Part shown: positions 45,360 to 57,163 of the stretch, piece after piece
Numbering within the stretch: the first letter of the stretch is position 1
How the letters are laid out: each line of letters starts with the position of its first letter
Assembly: GCA_021234155.1 (NCBI GenBank)
Contig: JAJEKV010000033.1
Span: forward strand, 15,323,422 to 15,387,421
DNA: 64,000 nucleotides
DNA from: Isoetes taiwanensis
Taxonomy: Eukaryota > Streptophyta > Lycopodiopsida > Isoetales > Isoetaceae
Reading direction: 5' to 3'
The notes under the pieces: generated by a model
Told to the model about the DNA's origin: nothing
Database searches by the model: none
What the model saw: only the letters and a program-made list of their open reading frames with translations
Position numbers and translations under genes: made by a program

Positions 45360-47520
45360 AATCTCTTATGTTTTGCATTGGTTGATTATCTTAATGCTTA
45401 TCATTTAAATTGGTTTATTTATGGCAGATATTTAGAGGTTTGCATGAGATATTTGGACATTTGATGAGCAAAGCGTGCATGTGGTAAAGCAGGAATTCAC
45501 ATAGAAGATCACAAAGAAATGTTGCCACATTGGGGGCAAGATCACAGTCACAAAGGTCTTTGATCAGGTTCTGGCTTCTGCTTTGTTATCTTTCTATTAG
45601 CTTTATTGTATTTGCCCATGTTGGTTCCTTCATAGCTTATAGTGAATTCAAACCATGTTGTATATAAAGAATCTAGAGCATTTTGCGTGGATTTGGGGAA
45701 TCAATGATGTTGGCATGATAATATTTTTTTCTCTCCACAGCCAACAAAAGCACATGCACATGTATATAGGTGTAAATAAATTTATTGTTCTGGCTGTTTA
45801 TTGGCATAGGATGATCCGTCACTCCTGCACCCATCTCCAATTGGCATGACTTGCTGGCTTTTGTAGTTTTGGCCTATGGACTCTCAATGGTGTTTTGGCC
45901 TATAGCTTTATGTAACTGTTTCAAGTTTGTATTTTGGAGAGAATTGCAAGTTCTTATAAATTAAATAACTACGTTCTTAAATCTGTCAAGTCCCGTACCT
46001 ATTGCTGGCTGCATCACCATCTCAAAATTTTAGTTTATTTTTCACATTCTGCAACCAAGGACTGAGGTCTTCTGTGCAAGCCAGTGAATCTCATGCCATG
46101 CGATCATGATTGATTCCTTTTTGTTGGTATCTTGAATATTTGTAATTTCTTTCGCTTTTTGAAGGTTGAAGATTTGTGAGGCATGTGCTGGATCTCTGCA
46201 AACAGCAGGAACAATTTTACATTTTCTCTCGCAAATATCACAGGAAAGGCTAGATAAAGTTGAGTGGCATATAGCAAACCAGACATTCTGAACTCATAGA
46301 GAACTAAAGTGGCATTTCACATGCTGCAAAACAGAATTGCGTTTGAAATGACAACTTATGCAGCTTTTCTGGCAGCAAGAACAAAGCTATTGCCATGAAT
46401 AAAGACAGGGCGTTACAAATGAATGATGAAAATACAGATTATAAAAGCTCAAAAAGCAAGGAAGAGCTGCAAAGTTAGGAAATTGATGTCACCAGTTCTC
46501 TACCTTTGTTGGATCCATGGAGTGCATCATTTCAACAATGATGCTTTAAGCAATGCTACTTCTTTAAATGATTGTGGAAAGCTTCCCACTGATTTTCAGG
46601 GAGATAAGACCATAGCCTTAAAGAGAATCATATATGTAAATAATATCAAGCATTTCTGACCACAGGTTTATTCCTCAGAAGTATAAAATGATTAATTATT
46701 TAACTGGGGTGTTTAATAGGGGTATTGGAGCCACTATGAACTATTCTACTGGAAATTTGGTTAGCCCAAAGGACTGCGCAATCATATTTAACATGTCAGG
46801 ATATTAACCTGACCTTGATGTACGTGGACATCAAGGTGGACAATAAGGTTGTTCCAACAAAAACCGCTTGTGTCCAGTTACAAGGCATGTTGATGTCTGG
46901 GTTTCTGTGTGTTTCTAATGTTCTACTGTACCTTTAAGAGCAAAACCCTTGAGCAGCAGCGGCCTGTTTGTTAATTGCCAAGCAATGCTGCTATCCTTTT
47001 TTACTGCAAAGATAAAAGCGGCACGGATAAGCTTAGCTTTGCATCCTCCGATATGAGCTTGGCCCATCCAAATACGTAGGTGGTTCTTTTGGAATTGGAG
47101 TCCAGTGGCCAAAATTTGGTGACAGCCGACCTAGCATCCCTGAAGCCTACATGAAATATAAATCTGTGGGTTCGAGATAAATTTGTGGGTTTTTTTGCTT
47201 AAATTCGTGGGCGCTTATATGTCTTCCGCAACAATGAGCTTAGCTCAACTTTTGTCAAAAGCTGCATAAAATGTAGGTATATTTCTTGGTTGCTGATATA
47301 GATGCTACCCTTTTTGTGTATTTTGGTCCCTCCATGAATTAAAAAAAAATCCTAGCCTTCCATGCCAATGATCATTGGCAATTCACAACAAATCTGGTTC
47401 GTACATGTGGCATTAGCCAGATACAAGTGGCATCAACCCCAGATTAGTAGCAAAAGAACAGATGCACAATACAGAGACGTGAACAAGTGGCATCAGCCAA
47501 ACATTAGAAGCAAAAGAGCC
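45360..47520. other. Helitron interior, nothing recognised
   Basis: AT-rich. No supportable gene; some blocks (for example around 45490-45560) might be captured exon pieces, but I cannot identify them. Confidence 0.4.
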
Positions 47521-47640
47521 AAACATTAGAAGCAAAAGAACAGAAATAGCCAACAAAAACAACAATAAGGTATGAACATTGAACATTAGAAGCAAAAGAA
47601 CAGAAATAGCCAACCAAAACAACAATAAGGTATGAACATT
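47521..47640 (+). repeat. Two-copy 60-bp tandem repeat
   Basis: 47521-47580 and 47581-47640 differ at two positions (unit contains CATTAGAAGCAAAAGAACAG and ATAAGGTATGAACATT). Confidence 0.95.
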
Positions 47641-49048
47641 GAACCGGTAGGGGAATTGGACCCCACGGGCAAAACACCGTGTTCCAAAATCCAACAGATG
47701 AAGAGGGGCGAACAATAGCAAAGAAAAACCCTTTGATCGGCACAAGCACACCAATCCGGCAGTAGAGGAGAACAACAGTAAGAAAAAACTCTGATCAACA
47801 CAAGCAAAAATTCCCTCTGGGAAAAATTCCATCCTTGAGAAATAAAACCCACTGTAAAATGGCCAATGATTGCTTCCGAATAGCCGCAGAAGAAGCGAAC
47901 TGAAAGAGGGCTAAAAATTGACTGCCGGACCTGTCGAACCTACCTGTGCTACCTGTCCTAGAACAAAGAATGAACAAGAGATAAACGAATAAAAAGGCAT
48001 GGCCTCCACCAAAAATCGTCCAGCTCTAGAAACGAAAGACAATCATAGACAATCACACGTTCAGACTCCCCCTTTTTCGGACATCCCAACTCCGGCTGCC
48101 TCAAATCTGGCCGTTGCAGACAAACCTTGGGAGAAAAATGCCCTATCGAATGGCCCAAATAATTTCAATAAAAACAAAAGCCAACAAAACTGCAAGATGC
48201 GTCATTGGGGAACCTACTGAAAGGGGTTTTGTTTGTTTCTTTGATGTGTTTGTTATGTTATATTGGTGGTTATTGTGGACGGGCTGTTTTTAGTTCATTG
48301 TTGTGGACTTTTAGACTTTCTTAAACTTATGTCCTTTGCAAATAGAATTTTTGTTGCTTTTGCATGATGCAAAGTGACTATCTTTGAAAAAGATTTAAGG
48401 TTTATAAAGGAACCCCAAGTTCCAACGGCCTTGGATAACTCTGCATTGCACGCATTTACCAAAAAGTTGGAAACCAGTTATAAACTCATTAAAGATAACA
48501 ATAAACATGAAACATTTGTGTGAATATGTTTTTTAAGAGCAATTCCATTGATTAAGATAAAGCAAAGACTAATCAAATTACATTTGACACTGATAAAAGT
48601 TGCAAGCAAATATACAATTAAAGCCTTAGAACATTTTACACATTTCCTATTAACAACATATGCCTCATTCAACATACATATTGCAACATATTGGTATCCA
48701 TAATACAACTAATCTCATGTTGAAATACGTCAGACACATACCGATTTATTCTCAAATGCAGTAAGAATTAACAAAAGACCACATCGGTTATGTGGTGAGA
48801 ACCAACAAAAGATCGCATCAAAAGATCGCAACCATTATTTTAACAGGATGCGCGCTTTTCTCATTGTGGCCAAAACATTTGCGAGCTCTGGACTTATGCC
48901 CAGCAATGCTGGGCACCATTACTAGTATAGGAATGGAGTACATGGATGGATTACATAGATAATAATATCAACTAAACATCATGCCTCGAAAGAGATAGTT
49001 GAACAGAAAGATAATAGATAGTAATAGATAATATTAAACATGGACGTT

Positions 49049-49663
49049 TCAGTCAATATCCAGTTCCACCGCAATTAGATCCCCCAGATCGAACTCTGTT
49101 ATGGCTTGTCTGCTATACAGATCCAGCCAGTCATCCAATTCTCCCATTGGATAGGGAGTGCTGAGGATGAGTTTGGTTACCAAACCCACACGCTCCCTTT
49201 TCTCCGTCTTGTAAAGCTTCTTAAATATGGACCGGAACCTGTTGTGCAGCCAAACATCGTCCATTTTCAGCAACCTCTTCAGAGCTTCTGCCCTGTAAAT
49301 ATGGCGTTTCAAGGAAATCAAACAGCCTTCCAGCTCTACCCTGCTGAGGTGATCCGGCTCATTACCATCCTTCATCAACTCTCCACGACGAAGGAGCTTC
49401 CTCAGTTGGTGTCTCATTTCTTCTGTGCCATTTTTGTTTATCTCGTTCTGCACCTCAAGCTGAAGCTGATTCGCATGAGCTAATATTGGCTGGGAGATAT
49501 GGCACTGCATTTCGCTCATTGTGAATCCGTCGGTGCGCCTAGTTCGGACCATTCTGACTGTCCCGACTATGAATCTAAACTGTGCAGATTTGTGAATGCC
49601 AGTTGGTGCGGCGAGACCACGTCCAGTGAAGGCGCTTGGGCGGCAAACAAACTCGGATGTCAC
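49049..49663 (-). CDS. Hypothetical protein, 204 aa
   Basis: A 615-bp minus-strand frame with ordinary protein composition, unusual in this AT-rich area. The first about 50 residues look less natural, so the start may be a later Met (MVRTRRTDGF or MSEMQCHISQPILAHANQ). The body is charged and helical: EVQNEINKNGTEEMRHQLRK, HLSRVELEGCLISLKRHIYR, LLKMDDVWLHNRFRSIFKKL, ending ITEFDLGDLIAVELDID. No signal peptide or membrane segment. I recognise no domain. It starts just beyond the Helitron end at 48925, so it is probably outside that element. It could be a single-exon gene or one exon of an older gene. Confidence 0.45.
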   Translation of the reverse strand: MTSEFVCRPSAFTGRGLAAPTGIHKSAQFRFIVGTVRMVRTRRTDGFTMSEMQCHISQPILAHANQLQLEVQNEINKNGTEEMRHQLRKLLRRGELMKDGNEPDHLSRVELEGCLISLKRHIYRAEALKRLLKMDDVWLHNRFRSIFKKLYKTEKRERVGLVTKLILSTPYPMGELDDWLDLYSRQAITEFDLGDLIAVELDID

Positions 49664-50403
49664 TTCTTTGGCATAGTAGATAAAAGGCCTGCCAACTCAC
49701 CTACCTGCACGCATTTCGAAATTTTGCATCATTCCACCAAATAAAACCCTTATTTTTTAAAAAATTGGGTCCATTTGGGAGTCATATGGACTTAGCCAAA
49801 GTCCACAATTAATGAAATTATGCTTTTAAGGCTATGACTTATCTAAGTGAAACACTCTATACATGGCTTTTCTGGCATGTGTGGCAATCATGCCTATGAG
49901 AGATTGATTAGTTCCGTTGGAAGTTTTGAAGAAATGGGGTTACACTTATTCTTATTAGTAGAATATACTCCCCACACTGGCTGCCTTTAGAAAACTTCCA
50001 CTCTTGTAGCAGCAGAGGAAGAACATGACAACAGAAGATAAGCTATCACCTGCTAGATCGAATTTGCGCATTGTAGTTAAAAAGCATAGTAGAACTAGAT
50101 CCCTCAAAATGGCTCTTTGAAGGCAAAAAATCTCACCTGATCTCCCACAAAGCTTAGGAACTCCAAAGAAGCATTTGCAACAAACTTCTTTTGTACAACA
50201 CTGATAAGTATATGCACTCCTTCAACAATAGAATATAAGCATATCAAAATATTACTGGCAATAAGGTACCTAAAGAAATATGCAGCAGAGTGATTTACTT
50301 CAATGCTTTGCTAAAAGGAAACAACAATATGCTTTTTGTTACTTACTCTAAAGAAGACTCGCCTCTGTAGCTAAGATTATAAATTAGGGCAAAAGCTAGT
50401 AAG
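49664..50403. repeat. Intergenic DNA with a 120-bp shared block
   Basis: 49826-49949 (TTAAGGCTATGACTTATCTA to GGGTTACACTTAT) recurs at 63861-63984, where a Helitron interrupts it. Otherwise no supportable feature. Confidence 0.7.
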
Positions 50404-50408
50404 CTCAG

Positions 50409-50998
50409 TGTTTGGGGTCTGGGTTCGGGAACTCCTGCAAGACAGCCCTCTGTGAGGACCCTTGGATCTAACAGGAGAATCCGGGAGCTATGTCACGCGG
50501 GATTTGCAAGAAAAACAAGGAAAAGGAAAAAGAAAACAAAAGAGAACAATGAGATCACAATAATGAGCTTCCTTGATGTCAATGAAGATACATGAGCTCT
50601 CGCAATCGAGAGAAACTGAAATGAGACAAGACTCAAAACTCATCTAAAAACTCATGTGCTAGCTCTACTCATATATATAGTACAATGGCCTTTGGCCCAA
50701 TATAGACACTCTGACTGATTTCGGTGCCGACTCCTGGAAGGAGGCCTGATTTGCAGGAATGCTGGCGGTGCCTCTTGAAGTGCCTGAAATCACGCTGACG
50801 CTGATGCGGGCGGTGATGGGCCGTCACTTGTCTGAGCGCCTCCTCTTGGTAGCAGACGCGGGCTTTGACTGCGTGGTCTGCTGCTTGGTCTTTTGCTGGG
50901 CCTTTGACGACTGACCCGTGCCTGACTGTAGATCCTTGGCCTTGACTTGGTCCGTCGTATGCATGAATAGTCCTGTACCAGGAGGCACAGGACTAACA
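50409..50998 (-). repeat. Element B 3' LTR
   Basis: 590 bp, TG...CA, intact U3 frame (50998-50824) ending ATKRRRSDK, with the TATATATA box near 50676. Preceded by polypurine tract GGTGGGGGGGAG (51010-50999, minus strand). Confidence 0.95.
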
Positions 50999-53492
50999 CT
51001 CCCCCCCACCAAACGACACTCAGTGTGAAGAAATGGAGGAAGTGTTTCCGATGGCGGGAATCCAACAGTTTGAAAGTGATCCTCACGGGAATGAGGACGG
51101 GCGCCATTATGGTAAGTGCCAATGAGGTCCTGGCGTGTTTGAAGAGCGTCAGGAGTGTTGAGTCCAAGGGCAGGATCTGCATCAATGAGGAATTGAGAGC
51201 GCACCATGTCTTCCAGGGCAGCATGGGCTTCCGAAGGAACAAACTGGCACTCCATGAGAAGACAGGTCTGAAGACCGAAGGCACTGACGCTGGCATTCGG
51301 GTTGCAATAAAAGATGGGACGCTGCCGATTTAAGGAGCTGACGAGGATGCATTTGAGAGCAGCACAGAAGCCAGCTTGACGGTGAACTGAAGGGTCTGGT
51401 GAGGTGGCAACATTCTGCAAGAAGGTATCAAGGCCATGAAGAGCATCAGCGGGCCGTTGCCAACCACGCTCATTAGCAATATAGATCCAATTTGCAGTGT
51501 GATCCAAGGTGGCACCATCTTCCCACTCAGAGCGTCTGACAAAACGGGGATCCCACCGAAGATCCGTCGAGATCTGGGGAGGAGTCCACCCAGCGTGGCC
51601 ATCCATGACCTTCGTCCAAAAGGGAAGACGCCAGTCGGAGGTCAGAAACCGGGGGCGTGGAGGGACACCTAGTGAGGCATATGGAGAGGGAGCCATGCCC
51701 GTGGAGCCTGCTCCCTGAATTCACGTACAAGGTCAGGATCAAGAGCTTTGCACCACTGATCCCACTCAGAAGTAGAGAGCTGAGTATAGACAGGAGGACT
51801 ATCCCATCCCGTGGATATTGTCTTGCTATCCAGGAGGGCACGCAATTGATTGTAGCCTGCCAAATGCTTCATATAAACTTGGGCAAACGGAAGATCCTCA
51901 GGATGCCCAAGATTCTTCCGCACCTGTTCCAGCGTTTCAGCTTGCCAGAGAGGTAAATGCTGAGCAAGCTCGGGCATGTACTCCTGATGAAGAGTGTGAG
52001 TTCGATCATGATCGCTAAGATACGGGTTGTTATCCAATAACAACCAGTGAGCCTGAGAGTCGCCCTGAAAGTTCTGATGTGGCCCATCACGAAATTTGTC
52101 CTGTGTGTCAGCCAGATAGAAGTCATGAAAGATGTACGCCATCGGCTGAACAATCCTGAAGGTGATTAAATCAGGGTCCTCACAGTGAATGAGGTCGAAG
52201 ACTAAGAGGGCACAGAGTAAGCCTTTGTCTTCAACTGAGAGGTCTGGCCAAATCCGGAGAAAATCCTCAGTGCGCATGTGGGCATCAACCTGACCATTTG
52301 CCGCATACCACTTGAAAAGAAAGAGGTGGCGTCGGGCAACCACATAATCGAGGTAACTGGAAGGAATAGCGAAATCCACAGATTGGTGGAGAGCTATATT
52401 AATGTAGCCCTCTTGTTTAGCTTGGGCCTCTTCGGCAGATTGAACAGCTTGCTGGAGCTGATGTTCAAGATCGCGGATCCGGTTTTCCTTTTCTAACAGA
52501 AGACGTGACTGATCACGGACCCGTTTCTGAGGAAGCGTGGCATGTGAAGAGGATTGCCCAGGAGTATGGAGTCGAAGCTTTGCAATCTCTGCATCATCAA
52601 GGATCTTTTGCTTCTGGGCCTCCGTGAGTTGATCCTGGAGAGGCGTGAGCTGACTGGTCAGCGTGGAAAGCTGAGCTTCCAAGGAGGCTATTTGAGCGTC
52701 ACGCGCGGTAAGGGCATGGGCTTGAGTGGTGTAATTCTGAGAAAGCTCGGTATACAGCGTGGTAAGCTTAGCAATGTCTTTATCCTTGTCAACCAAAAGA
52801 GTCTCCCTTGCCTTGACCTGCTCCAACAATTCCTGAATGGTAGTTTGTAACTGAGCCTGCTGATCAGCAAGCAGGCGGTTCTGATCATGGGCAGTCTTTA
52901 GATCTTCACGGGCCTGTAAAAGAGCCTCGTGCTTTTCTTGGAGCTGGTTCTCCAGAGTGTGAACTTACGTGGTAGCAGCTTGAAGGTCTCGGTGAACCGC
53001 ATCCGAGGCCTCCAGGGACGCTTGAACCCCATTCATAAGAGCTTCCTGGGATTCTTGCAACTTGAGGGCAGCAGCTTGAACATCCTGCTGGTATTGATAC
53101 AGAAGCTGGCGAGGATGTGGAGGTGGAGGGCCCTGTTGTGGCCGTGTTTGTGACGTCTGAGAGACATGACGAGAAGTGGAGGGCGTGGCTTCTGTGGAGG
53201 AAGAGGAGACAGTAACATGCGTGGCCTGGTGTTGAACTTGACCAGGGGAAGTATGGCGTGAAGGTGCAGCCTGTTGGTTTTGAGGATGTGAAGGCGGAGA
53301 TTGCTGAGTGGAGGCATGAGAAATGGAAGGGGACACAGGAACAGGAAGATAACGACGGATGAGGGCTTGAAGATGGCCACCCACTGAGGCTTCAAAGACA
53401 GAGGAGGGGGTAGCGCGAATGCGGTCTACTTCATGAAGGAGGCGGTAGAACAACAGTTGTGGCCAATCAATATGGTGGTTGGAGCGGGGGAA
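50824..53492 (-). pseudogene. 3' ORF of element B (coiled-coil protein, 5'-truncated)
   Basis: Better preserved than in element A. It begins at the insertion junction (HHIDWPQLLFYRLLHEVDRI), has a Ser/Pro/Gln linker, then a coiled coil interrupted by one TAA (52967-52965) and continuing LEAQLSTLTSQLTPLQDQL and RIRDLEHQLQQAVQ. The conserved block follows (SSYLDYVVARRHLFLFKWYA, FLRIWPDLSVEDKGLLCALL, PMAYIFHDFYLADTQDKF), then EYMPELAQHLPLWQAETLEQ. A frame break lies near 51690, after which PRPRFLTSDWRLPFWTKVMD and CQFVPSEAHAALEDMVRSQF run without a stop through the polypurine tract into the LTR, ending TKRRRSDK. Only two breaks in about 880 codons suggest recent function. No signal peptide or transmembrane segment. 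Function unknown. Confidence 0.8.
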
Positions 53493-55031
53493 ATCTTTTC
53501 CATGGTCTTTTTCATGCTGGTCTTTATGGTCTTTTTGTGACTTCTATACCTATCTTTCTACATCGATGCTCTTATCCTGAATTCTATACCTATTTTGTCA
53601 AAACACCATAGAGGCCTTCACATGGAATAATTAGAACATCATATGCCTGGATGAATTATTAATCAAATTGAATTATACAAGAGTGGACGAATTACTAGTC
53701 AAACTTATGAGAACTGACTCAATCTAACATTGCCTCATTGAAGGTCCAACTCAATACAGACTAGTAAACGTGTGCCCGGCATTGCTGAACTGATGTCCTA
53801 GCATGTGTTTTTCCTCGACCTTTAATATCCACAATGCAATTTCAACAACAAGTATTGGCAAGAATGTACTTTATTTGCTTTTGTAATTATTTTTGTTATT
53901 GAAGTTGTCTAATTACAGTATCATCAACTAACATTTACAAACATCATCAACTAACATATATTCATTTACTAACATTTTTATTTGAGCATATATTTTAAAT
54001 TCAAAGGTTTGCAAAGCATGCCCAATGCCATTATGAAAGATATATTCTATACATGCATACCCTCTCCCAGAGAGAAAAATGCCAATGAATCTATTTTAAC
54101 TATTCAAACTGCCTATTCAAACTGCTGGGAAGCTCTTGAAGTTTTGCAAAAACACACCACAAAGCATTATTGGTTTAAAAAAGCTACTCGTATATTTATC
54201 ATCATAATACACATGGAAGTTCCACATTGATGCATGAACATCAAAAACAAAAAAGTTATGTGATTACCGTTTTAATAGAAATACAAAGCATATACTACAT
54301 GAACAATCGTCATCCTCCAAAACGCGTCTTTTACTTGGCTTCAGTATGATAAATCATAGACTGGCAAAATAGTTATTTTCAAACATCCTCATCCAAAAAA
54401 TGCAACAAAACACGTTTCTCTCTGGTTGAGGAGCAATGCCATCATTTAAGAGAGAGGCTAGCTCTAGAGTTCATTACAACACCTGTGAAAGGACAATTCT
54501 AAATCATGCATTCTCTCTTCTAAAATTACCCTTATCTTGCTCTCCACCTCCTACAGTCGAAAATAATCGTCAAGAAGCTTACATAGATTTCTCTATGAAT
54601 GTGCATTGAACTGAAAATTCATGTAATTACTCCATTAATGCTCAATGAATGCTCATTGAAGCTACCATCCATTATCACGCAATAAATATTGTAGGAATAA
54701 GTTGATTAAATAATCTTGAAGGCATGCTAACACCTCATGTCTATGTATGCATGCAGTTTAAAAAGATCTTACATTTTAAATGGCACAATTCTCCATCTTT
54801 CAACATAACGATGGTTAGATATCCTCATTCTTTGGGGATTTGCAAAACAATACCTGCAATAAATGCATCCGACTACTATTGAATCAAAACATAAAAGACA
54901 TACTTTTGTAGTTTAAATAATGTGAGAACATGAGACGTTACCTATAATGCAACCGGTCTCACTTAACGTAGCTGGAAAATATGATTGCATAAGGTTTTCC
55001 AACTATGCTAGCGAGATAGCAAATCCACGGT
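53493..55031. other. Foreign DNA replacing pol core in element B
   Basis: Homology to the retrotransposon stops on the left at 53492 and on the right just after the RT start (RRCRLNPNY, about 55032). The 1.54 kb between is AT-rich, non-coding, and contains a Helitron-like end (next entry). Either several insertions with deletion or one larger replacement. Confidence 0.75.
53761..55016 (-). mobile_element. Possible diverged Helitron, minus strand
   Basis: A CTAG terminus (53764-53761, followed by T) with a weakened hairpin GTTCAGC-AAT-GCCGGGC resembles the Helitron 3' ends at 9629 and 48925. A TCTCGCTAGCATAG end, preceded by A, at 55016 is a possible 5' terminus, near the edge of the foreign block. 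The 5' end does not match the other family members closely. Confidence 0.4.
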
Positions 55032-55814
55032 AATTTGGGTTGAGCCTGCATCGCCGCTTGCTAGATGGGGCGCATGCATCGGATTTGGTAGGAATGGTGA
55101 GTTCCCCAATCCTTTTTGATACCTCGGTCTTTGTAACTCCAAGCAAAAATATGTTTGAATTTCTTGAACAAAGTCCACAAATACAAGGCTTTATAGGTCG
55201 ATGGGAGTTTAGCGCCTAAGGGCATCGGGTTGATTGTTTCCAATGTCCACGATTTCCACCTCGAGTTTGAATATGAGGAACAACCTCCGCGGTTCCCGAA
55301 CCCGATGAGCGTGAGGTCAAGCATGACGGGAGGAGCATCATCTTGCGTGGTGAAGAAAAGAGGTCGGCCGAAAGGCCATCAAGCAAGGGTTGCTTCATGA
55401 CGCATGAACATCAACCGCCTCTGAAGGAGGAAGTGGGTCAGAAAAATGATCAAGACGTTGAATGCGATTGCGTGGAAGCCGTGTAAGGGTCCAAAAGAGC
55501 CGCCACGTACCGGTCCCGATCGAAAGGCCATGTCACCCCAAGGATCAAAGATAATGAGGGTAAGATGAGAGAGGCAGACCACCGGGAGGAGCTTGAACAT
55601 GATAAATATTTTGTGCTTCTTCAGAGTCGGTCGGAGATGGAAGGTTCAAAGATTTTCGACGCAGATCAATTGGCCGCCTTCGCATCCATTGTGGCATTGA
55701 GATGGCCATCGCTGATAACAAGTTGGTCTCATGGCCCAAGAATGAATACTCTTTGCCCGTCGGAGAAAAGGTCTTCCAACCAAAGATTTCATAGTCACCG
55801 ATCCTCTCCCCTTT
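55032..55814 (-). pseudogene. Element B protease-RT linker and RT start, decayed
   Basis: After protease, broken frames carry typical gypsy pol sequence: IFDPWGDMAFRSG, then LFKKFKHIFAWSYKDRGI and HHSYQIRCMRPI followed by a stop and RRCRLNPNY. The FAWSYKD..GI and RRxRLNPNY motifs mark the segment just before the RT fingers in plant Ty3/gypsy elements. The RT domain itself is cut off at 55031. Confidence 0.7.
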
Positions 55815-57136
55815 CAAACTCCAAATTCCAAGGGGAATTTGAGATCACCAATGCTGATATGTAGAAGAGGAGTGACGCCTTGAGGTCGCGTGATATGGCC
55901 ATTGGCCAACTTGATGTCATAAGGGGCACGGTACAATTGTTTGATGCCCAATTGCTTCCGGAGCTTGTCAGTAATGAGATTGACAGCACTACCACCATCA
56001 ATTTGAACATGATTGATGTGCTGATTGCCCACCGTGGCATGCACCGTGGGTGTTGAGGTCGCAACGGCTCCAACCAGAACCATGGGAAGAGGTAACTGAT
56101 CTTTGAGAGCCGGACAGAGTTTCAGAATAGTGGCCAGGCTCAAAGGAATCTTGATCTTGGCAAGTTCTTCCTGAAGTTCCAAAGGAACATGTGAAAAAGG
56201 ATCCGCAGGGTCTAGTGGAGCTGGAGTCTGTGGTAAGGAAGCGGAGACTTCTTTGAGAAGCTCGACCTCAGCAGCAATATTTGGATATGGCTGAGAGCGT
56301 GCGCTGGTGGATGACGACGGCGTTGCCTGACACTGCTGAGCCCTAGTGGTGGCGTGAACATTTGCCAAGGTGCGACCTTCCGCAGCCTGCATGAGTTTCA
56401 GAATACTTTGTCTCACTTTAGGCATGACGTGAGGCATGAGTTTGTCAAGATCAGGTGCGAAGTGAACTTTTTTTTCATCTTCACGAGGGACTTTTTCCAC
56501 ATGAAAAGCAGGTTGCGTGTCATGAGGAATGATGGTCAAAGGGCGTGAAGCCCGTGTGTGACGTGAGACAAGACCAACCCAGTTGGACTGTTGGACAGGA
56601 GGGTTGAGAGCCTGATAAATTTCCTCTTGAGCTTGTTGATCCATAGGATTGGAAGTAGACGTGGCTTGCTGAGGTCGCTGTTGTGGAGGCGGCCGAGGAG
56701 GCTTTCTCAAAACAGGACGAGGGCCCTGTTTCCCGTTGGCCACCCAGAGTTGATAAGCTGTGAGACGGACAGAAGCCGGTTGATTGGAACCTGGAAGTTG
56801 AACTTGAACTTGAGGAAGTTGAGGACACGCCGTGGTGGTGTGACCCCATTCATGACAATGATAACATTGAGCCTTTGAAGGATCAAAGGGAGGATGGTTG
56901 CCTTGTCCCCGTGGCTGCTGAGATTGCTGCGTTTGTTGATACTGCTGCGGTTGTTGAGTTTGATATTGCTGAGGCGGATATGACTGTTGTGGTTGAGGCG
57001 TGGTCTGGACTTGAAAAACCATCTTTTGCCTAAAAGGGGTAGGATGAGAACGAGTGCATTCCTCCGTGGCGTGATTGCACATATTGCACCTTTTACAGTG
57101 AGGGGGTCCATGGGATGAGTTGCATTCATTCGCCAA
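55814..57136 (-). CDS. Element B gag C-terminus, linker and aspartic protease
   Basis: A single open minus-strand frame of 440 codons. It starts within the knuckle region (CKRCNMCNHATEEC and CYHCHEWGHTTTAC), passes a Gln-rich spacer and the linker AYQLWVANGKQGPRPVLRKP, then QSILKLMQAAEGRTLANVHA. It ends in a retroviral-type protease: HATVGNQHINHVQIDGGSAV with NLITDKLRKQLGI and DIKLANGHITRPQGVTPLL. The active-site triplet is DGGS, a variant of D[ST]G seen in some plant gypsy elements. The protease would cut Gag-Pol. The frame is open, but the upstream gag is frameshifted, so no full Gag-Pol can be made. Confidence 0.85.
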   Translation of the reverse strand: MANECNSSHGPPHCKRCNMCNHATEECTRSHPTPFRQKMVFQVQTTPQPQQSYPPQQYQTQQPQQYQQTQQSQQPRGQGNHPPFDPSKAQCYHCHEWGHTTTACPQLPQVQVQLPGSNQPASVRLTAYQLWVANGKQGPRPVLRKPPRPPPQQRPQQATSTSNPMDQQAQEEIYQALNPPVQQSNWVGLVSRHTRASRPLTIIPHDTQPAFHVEKVPREDEKKVHFAPDLDKLMPHVMPKVRQSILKLMQAAEGRTLANVHATTRAQQCQATPSSSTSARSQPYPNIAAEVELLKEVSASLPQTPAPLDPADPFSHVPLELQEELAKIKIPLSLATILKLCPALKDQLPLPMVLVGAVATSTPTVHATVGNQHINHVQIDGGSAVNLITDKLRKQLGIKQLYRAPYDIKLANGHITRPQGVTPLLHISIGDLKFPLEFGV

Positions 57137-57163
57137 ATGGCCTTGATATTTGCAAAGATGACA

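Larger units (their letters stand above)
44507..48925 (+). mobile_element. Non-autonomous Helitron, plus strand, 4.4 kb
   Basis: 5' end TCTTATATTATAAT (44507, preceded by A) and 3' end with hairpin GCCCAGCAATGCTGGGC (48898-48914), 7-nt spacer, CTAG (48922-48925) followed by T. The 34 nt before the 3' end and 14 nt after the 5' end match the Helitron at 9629-11531, so they form one family. No Rep/helicase ORF lies inside; the interior is mostly unrecognised DNA and tandem repeats. The element inserted 84 bp after the last palindrome copy. Confidence 0.75.
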
